NCBI RefSeq assembly: GCF_007971385.1
Contig: NZ_CP042434.1
Location: forward strand, 3,162,001 to 3,226,000
Direction: 5' to 3'
Source of the DNA: Arachidicoccus ginsenosidivorans
Lineage (GTDB): Bacteria; Bacteroidota; Bacteroidia; Chitinophagales; Chitinophagaceae
Length of the DNA: 64,000 bases
Part shown: piece by piece, positions 18,386 through 27,755 of the stretch
Layout: each line of letters begins with the position of its first letter
Position numbering within the stretch: position 1 is the stretch's first letter
Translations under genes and position numbers: made by a program
The notes under the pieces: model-generated
Seen by the model: only the letters and a program-made list of their open reading frames with translations
Database searches by the model: none
Told to the model about the DNA's origin: nothing

Positions 18386-19324
18386 ATGCCTACAACGAAG
18401 AAGACTGCTAATAAAAAAACTGTAAAAGCTGCAGCACCCGCTAAACCTGCAGCCAAAAAGACAGCACCCGCTAAATCAGAAACGGCCGCAAAAAAAGCAG
18501 CGCCCGCAAAGAAAGCGCCTGCAGCAGCAAAACCTGTGAAAGCAGCTACGAAACCGGCTGCCAAAACGGCTACAAAAACTGCCGCCAAGCCAGCAGCATC
18601 TAAACCCGCAGTGAAAAAAACTGCGCCAGCTGCAAAGCCGTCGGCTAAAAGTAGTACAGTTGCGCCCAAAAGCGCGCCACCGGCAGCTACTAAAAAGGCA
18701 CCTGCCGCCACCCCGAGCACTCCAGTGAGTGCACAACGGCCGGCAGCAAAACAAACAACATCCAAGCAATCAAAAAGTAAAGAAAGTACATCTGTGGCAA
18801 TAAAGAAACCAGTGAAGAAGAAAGTAGCCCCTTTGAAGGAAGTAAAAGTCCCTAAAACCAGCGTAAAAACCAGTAAACCTTATGAACCCCATTACCAGCC
18901 CTTAGAAGAAAGAAAAGCGGCAGATAATGGCAATGAGTTGATGATCCGTTATTCAGATGCGGAACTGGAAGAATTTAAAGTGTTGATCAATAAAAAACTG
19001 GCAGATGCCAGCCGAGAAGTCGCTTACCTGCAAGGTATTATCACCCGTAAGGACGATATGGGCGGCGATGTAGACGGTCGGTATATGACCATGGAAGATG
19101 GTACTGTCAGTATGGAAAGAGAGCAAATGAGCCAGATGGTCAGTCGCCAGATTTCCTTTATTGATAACCTGAAAAAGGCGCTGATTCGCATTGAGAATAA
19201 GACCTATGGTGTTTGCCGGGTTACCGGTAAACTGATCGACAAAGCAAGACTCAGGGCCGTACCGCATGCAACGCTTAGTCTGGAAGCCAAACTAGGCATC
19301 GTTAAACCGAAAGAACAAAATTAA
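18386..19324 (+). CDS. DksA/TraR-type protein with histone-H1-like Lys/Ala tail
   Basis: 312 residues in two parts. Residues 1-165 are Ala/Lys/Pro/Thr repeats of the histone H1 C-tail kind (AAKKAAPAKKAPAAAKPVKA), strongly basic and disordered. Residues 183-305 match DksA/TraR: a coiled-coil pair (YSDAELEEFKVLINKKLADA through SFIDNLKKALIRIENKTYG) and the end motif CRVTGKLIDKARLRAVPHAT. Only one Cys remains of the four zinc ligands, as in the Zn-less Bacteroidota version. DksA relatives act in the RNA polymerase secondary channel. The tail should bind DNA or RNA. Downstream of ileS in one operon, ending at a strong terminator. Confidence 0.85.
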   Translation: MPTTKKTANKKTVKAAAPAKPAAKKTAPAKSETAAKKAAPAKKAPAAAKPVKAATKPAAKTATKTAAKPAASKPAVKKTAPAAKPSAKSSTVAPKSAPPAATKKAPAATPSTPVSAQRPAAKQTTSKQSKSKESTSVAIKKPVKKKVAPLKEVKVPKTSVKTSKPYEPHYQPLEERKAADNGNELMIRYSDAELEEFKVLINKKLADASREVAYLQGIITRKDDMGGDVDGRYMTMEDGTVSMEREQMSQMVSRQISFIDNLKKALIRIENKTYGVCRVTGKLIDKARLRAVPHATLSLEAKLGIVKPKEQN

Positions 19325-19333
19325 TCCTATACC

Positions 19334-19372
19334 CAAAAAGCAGCCAGATAAATTATCCCAGGCTGCTTTTTT
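19334..19372 (+). terminator. Terminator of the ileS operon
   Basis: Arms aaaaagcagcc 19334-19344 and ggctgctttttt 19361-19372, then a T-rich stretch. Confidence 0.85.
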
Positions 19373-19485
19373 GTTCAATTTATAGGCTAATTTGCAGTCA
19401 GTATTCCTTCTGATTGATAGGTGAGCAATAAGGAAATAGAAAAAGCAATAAAAATATTAAAAATAATTTATAACTGTTTAAGTTT

Positions 19486-19638
19486 ATGGAAGAGCTATTA
19501 AAACGATTAAAACAAGAGGCAGATCTAAATGATCAGCAAGCCGCTAAATCCATTGAAGTGGTGAAGGATTTTGTGAAAGAGAAATTTCCAATGCTCAGTG
19601 ATGCAGTGGATAAAATCTTTGCCGCTAACGGTCAGTAG
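19486..19638 (+). CDS. Small helical conserved protein
   Basis: 50 residues (MEELLKRLKQEADLNDQQAA...FAANGQ), ATG 19486 to TAG 19636-19638. Predicted as two or three amphipathic helices with the pattern KRLKQEADLNDQQAAKSIEV then VKDFVKEKFPMLSDAV, like the short Bacteroidota proteins (related to DUF2267-style helical repeats) found between housekeeping genes. No catalytic motif. Codon use is normal and a leader A-rich region precedes it, so I take it as a real gene although function is unknown. Confidence 0.65.
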   Translation: MEELLKRLKQEADLNDQQAAKSIEVVKDFVKEKFPMLSDAVDKIFAANGQ

Positions 19639-19754
19639 AAATACCGGCAAAAAAAATGCAATACTTGAAGCAGTATAGTAAGGATCGCATGAGGATGATA
19701 CGTGATGCCCGCTGTATTTATAAACGGGCAGAATTATAAAAGCAGGCAGCAGAT

Positions 19755-19955
19755 ATGACAGCAGCAAAAAAGCAGAAGGTAAATAAAAAAGTAAATAAAA
19801 AGGTAAAAGATAGTCCAGTTAGTCCAGTATCTGGCGTCAATAAGCCGGCTAAAAGTGGTGTCAAAAGCAATGCTAAAACTACTGCAAAAAGCACTGCAAA
19901 AAAATCCGCTAAAATAAGCCTGCATCCTCCAAGAACAAAGGGCAGCGTCCCGTGA
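19755..19955 (+). CDS. Lys-rich segment, probably the N-terminal extension of SurE
   Basis: 66 codons rich in Lys, Ala, Ser and Val (KKQKVNKKVNKKVKDSPVSP). As it stands it ends with TGA inside the SurE start. If one A is added at the A-run 19911-19914 the frame reads through SAKNKPASSKNKGQRPV directly into SurE, which would make a 320-residue SurE with a basic tail like that of the DksA-like protein upstream. Alternative: a separate basic peptide gene. A short 27-codon frame at 19657-19740 is not supported. Confidence 0.5.
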   Translation: MTAAKKQKVNKKVNKKVKDSPVSPVSGVNKPAKSGVKSNAKTTAKSTAKKSAKISLHPPRTKGSVP

Positions 19956-20715
19956 TCCTGATTACCAATGATGACAGCATTCATGCACCCGGTATCCGGG
20001 CGCTGGTGGAAGCCGTTGCCAGCCTGGGCGAGGTGGTGGTTGTGGCACCCGACAAGCCGCAAAGCGGTATGGGCCATGCGATTACCATTGGCTCACCCTT
20101 AAGGCTGGCCAAAGTGTCCTTATTCGGCGCTGCGGTAGAAAGTTATACCTGCTCCGGCACCCCTGTGGATTGCGTAAAGCTGGCCGTGGATAGAGTACTG
20201 CACCGAAAACCGGATATTTGCTTAAGCGGTATTAATCACGGCGCCAATCACTCCATTAACGTTATTTATTCCGGAACCATGTCTGCTGCCCTGGAAGCCA
20301 GTATTGAAGGGATTCCCAGTCTGGGACTGAGCTTACTGGATCCCAGTGTGGAAGCAGATTTTGCCGGCGCCCAAAAATACACGAAACTATTAGTGGAAAG
20401 CCTGCTCAACAAAAAGCTGGACAAACATCTTTGCCTGAATGTCAATTTTCCTGCCGTACCGCCGGAATTAATCAAAGGCGTAAAAACCTGTCGGCAGGCC
20501 TATGCCAAATATGAGGAAGACTTTGAAGAGCGAATAGACCCTGCCGGTAAAAATATTACTGGCTGACCGGCGAATTCGTTAATTTTGATGAAAAGCCGGA
20601 TACAGATGTATGGGCCCTGGCCAATAATTACGTTAGTGTAGTACCCGTACAGTTTGATCTGACCAACTACCGTTTAAAAGAAATACTGGAAAAACAGCTA
20701 CAATTTGATTCATAA
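19952..20715 (+). CDS. surE: 5'/3'-nucleotidase SurE (frame break)
   Basis: 254 residues from GTG 19952, or 320 with the Lys-rich extension. Metal-dependent phosphatase for nucleoside monophosphates. Seen: ILITNDDSIHAPGIRAL (two metal Asp; NDDS rather than the usual NDDG), GMGHAITIGSPLRL, CSGTPVDCVKLAV, GINHGANHSINVIYSGTMSA (Asn metal ligand), and a C-terminal WLTGEF segment. The frame breaks at the A-run 20549-20553; one more A gives GKKYYWLTGEFVNFDEKPDT and the proper end at TAA 20713-20715. The following membrane-protein gene overlaps its last 11 bases. Confidence 0.9.
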
Positions 20716-21004
20716 AAAAGATAATCTCAAACTAGGCATACTGATAGGACTGCTGGCTCCTTCGGTCGGTATACTAGGCTATTATCTTGTCAAGTTCTAT
20801 CCTGTATTTTCATTTAGAGAATACTTCAACGCCATTATCCATAATAAATCGGTACTCACAGCTGTCTCGAGTATTTCGCTGATGGCCAATGTAATTATCT
20901 TCACCTATTATATCAACCGCAAGATCGACCAGACAGCCAAAGGCATCTTTTTGATCACCTGTATTTATATCCTGGCAGTACTGGTCTATAAGCTCACCGG
21001 ATAA
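20705..21004 (+). CDS. Small integral membrane protein downstream of surE
   Basis: 99 residues with three hydrophobic helices (about 10-28, 48-66 and 78-95). The start is TTG 20705, overlapping the end of surE by 11 bases, an arrangement seen for the short membrane protein that follows surE in related bacteria (there lpxB comes next). No catalytic motif; the role is unknown. Confidence 0.65.
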   Translation: MIHKKDNLKLGILIGLLAPSVGILGYYLVKFYPVFSFREYFNAIIHNKSVLTAVSSISLMANVIIFTYYINRKIDQTAKGIFLITCIYILAVLVYKLTG

Positions 21005-21062
21005 TTAATGCATGATTAGTTAATCATTAATTATTTAAATCCGATTAAGCCAACAGAGACCC

Positions 21063-21674
21063 ATGGAATATTTTACCCATCTACGTAAAGATAAGTACCT
21101 TAAAAAAGCACTTTTAAGTCCGCTGCCGCCCCTAAAAGTGCATTCAGGTGCCCCCATCCGCCTGATGCAAAGTATTATGAGTCAACAACTGAGCGTAAAA
21201 GTAGCGCATGTGTTGCATGAAAGGTTTTTTGCACTTTGTGGCCGGAAAAATCCGCCCCTCAGGCAGATCTGTGATCTGGATCCCTTAACACTCAGGGCCA
21301 TTGGTCTGAGTCATGCCAAAACCAGTTACGTGCAGAATGTAGCAAGGTTTTGCCTGGAAAATAAAATAACCGACCGTAAACTCCGGGCCATGCCCTCTGA
21401 AGACATTATTGAATTATTAACGGAGATAAAAGGAGTAGGACGCTGGACGGTAGAAATGCTGTTGATGTTTACCCTGGGCAGGGAGGATATCTTTGCAGCG
21501 GATGATTTAGGTCTCCAGCTGGCGATGGTCAGCCTCTATGGGTTGACGCGCCCTGAAAAACCAAATGATAAGGCCTTCAAAAGCCGCCTGGTAGAAATTT
21601 CCCAAAAATGGAGTCCCTATAGGAGCTATGGATGTATGCATTTATGGGCTTTTAAAGACAATTCTCCCGGGTAG
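21063..21674 (+). CDS. DNA-3-methyladenine glycosylase II family (HhH-GPD)
   Basis: 203 residues. Base-excision glycosylase of the AlkA kind: removes alkylated purines. Seen: IRLMQSIMSQQLSVKVAHVL, helix-hairpin-helix at LTEIKGVGRWTVEMLLMFTL and the catalytic Asp in FAADDLGLQLA (about residue 146). The N-terminal AlkA beta domain is absent, the usual short bacterial form. No four-cysteine FeS cluster is present, so it is not an EndoIII type. A hairpin (gctatttt/aaaatagc, 21681-21702) follows the stop and may terminate it. Confidence 0.9.
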   Translation: MEYFTHLRKDKYLKKALLSPLPPLKVHSGAPIRLMQSIMSQQLSVKVAHVLHERFFALCGRKNPPLRQICDLDPLTLRAIGLSHAKTSYVQNVARFCLENKITDRKLRAMPSEDIIELLTEIKGVGRWTVEMLLMFTLGREDIFAADDLGLQLAMVSLYGLTRPEKPNDKAFKSRLVEISQKWSPYRSYGCMHLWAFKDNSPG

Positions 21675-21723
21675 AAAAAGGCTATTTTTTTAGGAAAATA
21701 GCAGGGATTTGCTCCCTAATCAC

Positions 21724-21731
21724 TACATTTG
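21724..21731 (+). promoter_or_regulatory. -7 box of efp
   Basis: TACATTTG, a full TAnnTTTG match, 42 bases before the efp ATG. No -33 TTG at ideal spacing. Confidence 0.5.
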
Positions 21732-21773
21732 CCTCCTATAAACGTTTAAAAAACTTAATAAGCAAAGAATTTT

Positions 21774-22340
21774 ATGGCTACAACTTCTGATATCAGTCGT
21801 GGTTTAATCCTGAAATTAGACAATAACCTTTACTCTGTTGTAGAGTTCGGCGAAAACAAAACCGCCAGAGCCGCTGCCAAAGTGTGGGCTAAGCTAAAAG
21901 GAGTGGACAACAATCGCACGATTGAAAAGACCTGGAACAGTGGAGAAACCATTTTTCCTGTCAGAGTCGAAAAACACGCATTTCAGTACTTATATAAGGA
22001 TGAGACCGGGTTTAATCTCATGAACAATGAGACCTTTGAACAAATTACCCTGGCTGAGGAAATGATTGATGCGCCTCAATTTTTGAAAGATGGCAGTGAA
22101 GTCAATGTATTTATCAATACAGAAACGGAACAGCCCATTGGTGCAGAACTTCCAGAAAAGATTGTTTTACAGGTGACATACTGTGAACCAGGTCTTAAAG
22201 GTGATACGGCTACCCGTGCGACCAAACCCGCTACATTAGAAACAGGCGCTACGGTCAATGTACCGCTTTTTGTAAATGAAGGTGAACTTATCCGTATCAA
22301 CACAAAGACAGGAGATTACGTGGAAAGAGTAAAAGAATAA
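21774..22340 (+). CDS. efp: Elongation factor P, Arg-tip type
   Basis: 188 residues, normal length and three-domain layout. Relieves ribosome stalling at poly-proline. N-terminal KOW domain (residues 1-65), OB domains (66-130 and 131-188, TYCEPGLKGDTAT and ending YVERVKE). The tip loop reads FGENKTARAAAKVWAKLKG; the position that is normally the modified Lys of KPGKG is an Arg (about residue 33). This resembles Arg-type EF-P that is rhamnosylated by EarP, or an unmodified variant; no earP, epmA or ymfI gene is seen nearby. Confidence 0.93.
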   Translation: MATTSDISRGLILKLDNNLYSVVEFGENKTARAAAKVWAKLKGVDNNRTIEKTWNSGETIFPVRVEKHAFQYLYKDETGFNLMNNETFEQITLAEEMIDAPQFLKDGSEVNVFINTETEQPIGAELPEKIVLQVTYCEPGLKGDTATRATKPATLETGATVNVPLFVNEGELIRINTKTGDYVERVKE

Positions 22341-22391
22341 TTTCTTTTACCTACACACCGCTCCAGGGCAGTTTAATTTATAAAACGAAGC

Positions 22392-22441
22392 CGGGTAAAA
22401 TGGGTTTCTCTGACTTATTTGAGAGAAGACTTTTTTACCCG
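22392..22441 (+). terminator. Possible efp terminator
   Basis: cgggtaaaa at 22392-22400 pairs with ttttacccg at 22433-22441; an inner stem (ttctc/gagaa) closes it; T-rich end gttttc. Confidence 0.5.
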
Positions 22442-22572
22442 TTTTCTAGCACCCGTCATTTTTTTTCGGGATAGGCAGGCCCGAAGGCGTCGTTGATCAT
22501 CTAGTTTTTTTAAAACAGAAAAATTCGGTAATTTTCAATAAAATTGTAATTATTCATAATTAATTTTTAACC

Positions 22573-23057
22573 ATGGAATATAAACAGATCCAGGAACTTA
22601 TCAAGACCATTAACAAAAGCAATATCGGTGAACTTTCCATCGAAGAAAAGGACTTCAAATTACGATCAAACAGAAAAAGGAAAATATTCAGACTTTTGTT
22701 AATGCGCAGCCAGTAGCGCCGAATTTTCTGCCCCAGGCCCAGCAGACGCCGCTGCCACAACCAAGCGCGCCTGCTGCCGCTCAGGAAAAGAAACCTGCTG
22801 CAGCAGATACCAGCAACCTGGTAGCCATCAAGAGCCCAATGATCGGCACTTTTTATCGCCGTTCTTCCCCGGATAAGCCACTGCTTGCAGAAGTAGGTCA
22901 GGAAGTAAAAACCGGGCAGGCAGTCTGTATTATTGAAGCCATGAAGTTGTTCAATGAAATTGAGAGTGAAGTATCTGGAACCATTGTTAAAGTATTAGTG
23001 GACGACGCCTCTCCGGTAGAATTCGATCAGCCTTTATTTTTGGTAGAGCCTAATTAA
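22573..23057 (+). CDS. accB: Biotin carboxyl carrier protein of acetyl-CoA carboxylase (frame break)
   Basis: 161 residues after adding one A beside 22662 (FKLTIKQKKENIQTFVNAQP). Carries biotin between AccC and the carboxyltransferase in fatty-acid synthesis. Features: helical N-terminus (MEYKQIQELIKTINKSNIGE), Pro/Ala-rich linker at 60-80, then the biotinyl domain (AIKSPMIGTFYRRSSPDKP) with the biotin Lys in IIEAMKLFNEIES. The gene is directly upstream of accC in the standard accBC order. Essential, so the frame break is probably a read error. Confidence 0.92.
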
Positions 23058-23275
23058 ATTAAGGGATAGTGCCCGGCTAAATGCCTGGCCTGTTTTTTTT
23101 AGGGCAGACTGATGGGGAGGTATTATCCATCTGATCATTCGTTTGACCCCTCAACCAGGATAAGCAGATTATAAGGATATTGCAAAGGCAGGAGCGGAAC
23201 TGTAACTTATTATGATTGAACTTAGTTACATTCCAGACTGGGCAGTTTCCAATTGTTCATGACCAAATTCAAATA

Positions 23276-24619
23276 ATGTTTAAGAAGATATTAATTGCCA
23301 ACCGCGGTGAAATTGCGCTAAGAGTAATTAGAACTTGTCGGGAAATGGGCATTAAAACCGTTGCTGTTTATTCAACAGCAGACAAAGAAAGCCTGCATGT
23401 ACGATTTGCAGACGAAGCCGTTTGTATCGGTAAACCATCCAGCGTTGACTCTTACCTGAATATACCCCATATCATGGCGGCTGCAGAAATTACCAACAGT
23501 GATGCCATTCATCCCGGCTACGGCTTTTTGGCCGAGAATGCCAAGTTTGCCCAGATTTGTAATGATCACGGCGTAAAATTTATTGGCCCGACTGCAGAGA
23601 TGATCAATATGATGGGCGATAAGGTAACTGCAAAAGAAACCATGATCAAGGCCGGTGTACCAGTCGTACCTGGTGTGGAAGGTCTTTTGGAAAGTCTGGA
23701 GCATGCGATCCAGTCCGCTAAAGTTGTCGGTTATCCGGTAATTCTAAAGGCTACTGCCGGTGGTGGTGGCAAGGGCATGCGCGTGGTTTGGAAGGAATCT
23801 GAAATGGAGAAAAACTATACAACGGCTAAAATGGAAGCCGCTGCCTCCTTTAAAAACGATGGAATTTATATGGAGAAGTTCGTAGAAGAACCGCACCATA
23901 TAGAAATACAGGTGGCCGGTGACCAGTTTGGTACCGTCTGTCATATGAGTGAAAGAGACTGTTCTATCCAGCGCCGCCACCAAAAACTGGTGGAGGAATC
24001 TCCTTCTCCCTTTATGACCCCAGAACTTAGAGAAGCCATGGGTGCGGCCGCCATTAAAGCAGCCTCCTCGATAAATTATGAAGGTGTGGGTACCATTGAA
24101 TTTCTGGTAGATAAACACCGTAACTTCTATTTCATGGAAATGAATACCCGTATCCAGGTGGAACACTGTGTTACGGAGGAAGTTATTAGTTTTGATCTGA
24201 TCAAAGAACAGATCAAAATTGCGATGGGTGAAAAAATTTCCGGTAAAAACTATTTTCCGATTATGCACGCCATTGAGTGTCGTATCAATGCGGAGGATCC
24301 CTATAATGATTTCAGACCCTCGCCTGGAACCATCAAGACACTTAATACACCAGGAGGACACGGCGTGCGTGTAGACAGTCATGTTTATTCCGGGTATACG
24401 ATTCCGCCCTATTATGACTCCATGATCGCCAAGCTGATCGCAGTGGCCAGAACCAGAGAGGAAGCTATCGATACGATGTACCGCGCATTAAGTGAATATA
24501 TCATAGAAGGACCTGGTATAAAAACCACCATTCCATTCCATTTGCAACTGATGCAGGATGAGAACTTCCGTAAAGGAGAGTTTACGACTAAATTCATGGA
24601 ATCATTCAAAATGAAATAA
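23276..24619 (+). CDS. accC: Biotin carboxylase subunit of acetyl-CoA carboxylase
   Basis: 447 residues from ATG 23276 ([18 protein letters not shown]), the standard N-terminus; an in-frame ATG at 23216 would add 20 atypical residues. ATP-grasp biotin carboxylase. Seen: [14 protein letters not shown], the glycine-rich [36 protein letters not shown], and [16 protein letters not shown] (metal/bicarbonate site). 218 bases lie between accB and accC without a gene. A strong terminator follows. Confidence 0.95.
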   Translation: MFKKILIANRGEIALRVIRTCREMGIKTVAVYSTADKESLHVRFADEAVCIGKPSSVDSYLNIPHIMAAAEITNSDAIHPGYGFLAENAKFAQICNDHGVKFIGPTAEMINMMGDKVTAKETMIKAGVPVVPGVEGLLESLEHAIQSAKVVGYPVILKATAGGGGKGMRVVWKESEMEKNYTTAKMEAAASFKNDGIYMEKFVEEPHHIEIQVAGDQFGTVCHMSERDCSIQRRHQKLVEESPSPFMTPELREAMGAAAIKAASSINYEGVGTIEFLVDKHRNFYFMEMNTRIQVEHCVTEEVISFDLIKEQIKIAMGEKISGKNYFPIMHAIECRINAEDPYNDFRPSPGTIKTLNTPGGHGVRVDSHVYSGYTIPPYYDSMIAKLIAVARTREEAIDTMYRALSEYIIEGPGIKTTIPFHLQLMQDENFRKGEFTTKFMESFKMK

Positions 24620-24654
24620 TCTGGATTGCTTAACCATTAAAAGCAATACCCAAG

Positions 24655-24698
24655 AGAGGATAGGCGCCCCAGTACCCCAAGGCAGGAGCCTATCCTCT
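24655..24698 (+). terminator. accBC terminator
   Basis: Perfect arms agaggataggc 24655-24665 and gcctatcctct 24688-24698, then TTTGATTTTTAT. Confidence 0.85.
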
Positions 24699-24789
24699 TT
24701 TGATTTTTATACCGTATTTTCGCTGTAGTAATAAGGCAGTGAATTGCAGGCAAAAGCTTACTGAAAAAGAATTACAGGTAACAGAAAGT

Positions 24790-27705
24790 ATGAGTGGAAA
24801 ATTAGAGCTGGCTCTATTATGGGAGCCGGAAAACTTGCAAAAAAATAATGGTTATTTTTCTTTTTTGTCCATTGCAACAAATGGCAAAGTCACCACTTAC
24901 AAAAAAGGGGAAATCAATAAGAAAAATATTAAAAACCTTAGAGCAGGATTCTCGGTCACCTATAATGATTTTTTAGAATCCATTGGTCGTGAAGCGAACC
25001 AGATGAAAATTGGCGCAGCAGCACTCATGGTCAAAAAGTCAGGGGGTGATCCTGGCGTAGAGAAGATGGTGGCTGAGCAGATTAGTAAACATACCTATGA
25101 ACAGGTAGAAAGGTTTGCCAGGATCCACCATTTACTCATGCATTACCACTGGGTCCAGGATCCTGCCACAGGTAATAAAAGATTGCAGGTCTGCGAGATC
25201 AAAATAATCATGTTGCGCTCCACTTTGAGCTGGTGCAAGAAAAAGGACTTTATCACGCCATTCCTTATATTAAATTAGAGGACGATGCCAAACCGCTTTT
25301 ACCGCAAGACCATTTTGAATTTATGGTCCAGATCAGCACGCAAAAGGTAGCAGGCAAGTTGAGTAATGCAAAGACAAGCAGTACCTGGCTGTTTTTGCAA
25401 TATAAAGATTATAAAACCCTTAAGTGGCTGCGTGAGATGGAGGCAGAGCCAAAAAATCTCACCGAAGCGGCTTTTTCCCAAAAGATCCTGCATAAACTGG
25501 AACGCGACTGGGGGTATCAAGTCGTCAAAAATGGCTTTTTTGAAATAAAAGAGATAAAAGCCACGGCGCAGTGCAGCATTCAACTCTCTGAACTCAATGA
25601 TGCTTTTCTGGTATTTATGCCCCGTTGGAGTTATGATAATTTGATGGTGGAAGATGCCTATGTACCTGTTCAGGAGGTTAACCATAAAGGAGTGACCTAT
25701 AAGGTTTACAGAGATCAGGAAGTGGAATCTGCTTTTTTAAGTTATGTCCAGAGCCTACATCCCGGTTTTCCGGCCCAGGTCAAAAGAGGCTTTTATTATC
25801 TGTCCTTTACAGAAGCCAGAAAAAGACAGTGGTTTTTAAAAGCTTATAGGAACCTGCTGGATTCAAATGTTACTATTACGGGACTTGACCGACTAAGTAA
25901 TTTCAAATATAGCCCGCATGAGCCGGCCACGACCATGAAGCTGGTCAGTAGTAAGGGCCCTAGTGTGCTTTTGGAACTTAAAGTATATTTTGACAAGGAA
26001 AAGATTCCTGCATTAACCATCCAGAAAATGCTGCTCGCAGGTCAACACAATGTATTGCTCAAAGACGATAGCATTGCCGTGTTTCCTGAGCAGTGGCAAC
26101 AGCAGTATGGTATGTTTATCAAGCATGCCCAAATTGAAAAGGACCGTTTATTATTACCTAGCTGGCTATTTTGGGAGGTTCAAAACAAAAAAGAGGATGC
26201 CAAATTAATCGCGGCGGGTATATTACCGGATAATTGGCGCGTCAATTGGCAAAAATGGCAAGAGAGCAGTGAAAATATCTATCCTGTACCTGTAGCGGTG
26301 CAAGCAACCTTAAGGCCTTATCAGCAAAAAGGGTATGAGTGGATGCTGTTGCTATCTGAAATGCAGGCAGGTGCCTGCCTGGCCGACGATATGGGGCTGG
26401 GCAAGACCCTGCAGACTATTTGCTTTCTGGCCAGACAGTGGGAACTGAACCCCGAGGCCAAAAGCATTGTTATCTGTCCGGCTTCTTTGCTGCACAACTG
26501 GGAGCAGGAAATGAATAAATACCTGCCTTCCAGAAAGACCTGCGTCTATAGAGGTCCCACAAGAGATTTTGAGGCCTTTTGGGCTGGTGACCAGGATTTA
26601 CTCGTTGCCAGTTATAACACTGTCCGTCAGGATATAGAAAAGCTCTCAACGCACATATGGCAGGTCGCTATTATTGACGAGAGCCATAATATCAAAATAC
26701 TGCTGCCAGTATCACCAAATCGGTTGGTATGATCCGGGCCATGCATAAAATTGCCCTTAGCGGAACACCGGTCATGAATAATACTTTTGATCTATACGCC
26801 CAGCTCAATTTTGTCCTGCCGGGTCTGCTAGGCACCAAAAGCTTTTTTAATAATGAATATGTAACGCCCATTGACAGGGAAGGGGACCTGGAGAAAATGG
26901 AAGCGTTACGTGCCATTACCAGCCCTTTTATTCTTCGGCGTACTAAATCCCAGGTAGCTAAAGATCTGCCGGACAGAACAGAATCAACACTCTGGTGTGA
27001 GATGAATGAAGGGCAGCGTTTTTTCTACGAACAGGCAAAGCTAGAAATCAGGGACAGCGTATTTTTAGATATTAAAAATGAAGGACTAGGCAGAGCCAGA
27101 CTCAGCATCATTCAGGGATTGCAAAGGCTTCGCCAGATCTGCAATGCCCCAAAACTACTGAAAGATACGACAGATGAGGATTGTCAGGAATCCATAAAAG
27201 TAGATTACCTGATCGATATGCTGAAAGGCATTAAAGAAGAAGGCGCCAAGGCCCTGGTATTCTCTCAGTTTACCGGTATGCTACACCTGATCGCCCATGC
27301 CTGCCTTGAAAACGGTATCGATTATTATCATTTTGATGGTAGCACCCCTACGCCACTGCGTCATGAGATGGTCAGTAAATTTCAAAGTGAGGGAGATGAT
27401 AAAACCGTCTTCCTTATCAGCCTGAAAGCCGGAAATGCCGGCCTTAACCTGACGGCTGCACAATATGTCTTTTTAGTGGATCCCTGGTGGAATAATGCGG
27501 TGGAACAACAGGCTATTGACCGTACACACCGGATCGGACAGCAAAGTCATGTCTTTGCCTACCGGATGATTTGCAAGGACACCATTGAGGAAAAAATACT
27601 GGCTATCCAACAGAAAAGAAAATGCTCTCCGATGAACTCATCACAGCAGAAGAAGGATTTGTCAAACAAATTACGGAGGAGGAACTGGAATATCTGTTTA
27701 GCTAA
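24790..27705 (+). CDS. SNF2/HepA-family helicase (three frame breaks)
   Basis: About 972 residues after restoring one base each at C 25191, A4 26694-26697 and A4 27614-27617; the stop is then TAA 27703-27705. Residues ~480-970 are the SNF2 helicase: LRPYQQKGYEWM, motif I LADDMGLGKTLQ, motif II IIDESHNIKN, KIALSGTPVMNN (motif III region), SQFTGMLHLI, VFLISLKAGNAGLNLTAAQY (motif V) and QAIDRTHRIGQ (motif VI). The N-terminal half is poorly conserved, as in bacterial SNF2 proteins (accessory domain with SNF2_assoc type features). DNA translocase/repair or RNA-polymerase recycling role; substrate unknown. No partner gene. Confidence 0.88.
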
Positions 27706-27755
27706 AGCATACTCGGCTTGCGTTATGCTATATCCTCGTAATAGCTGGTGAATAA

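Noticed and set aside
18386-18890. Tandem DNA repeat array in the DksA-like gene
   Set aside because: Repetitive at amino-acid level (Ala/Lys/Pro) but codons vary; no exact DNA unit repeats.
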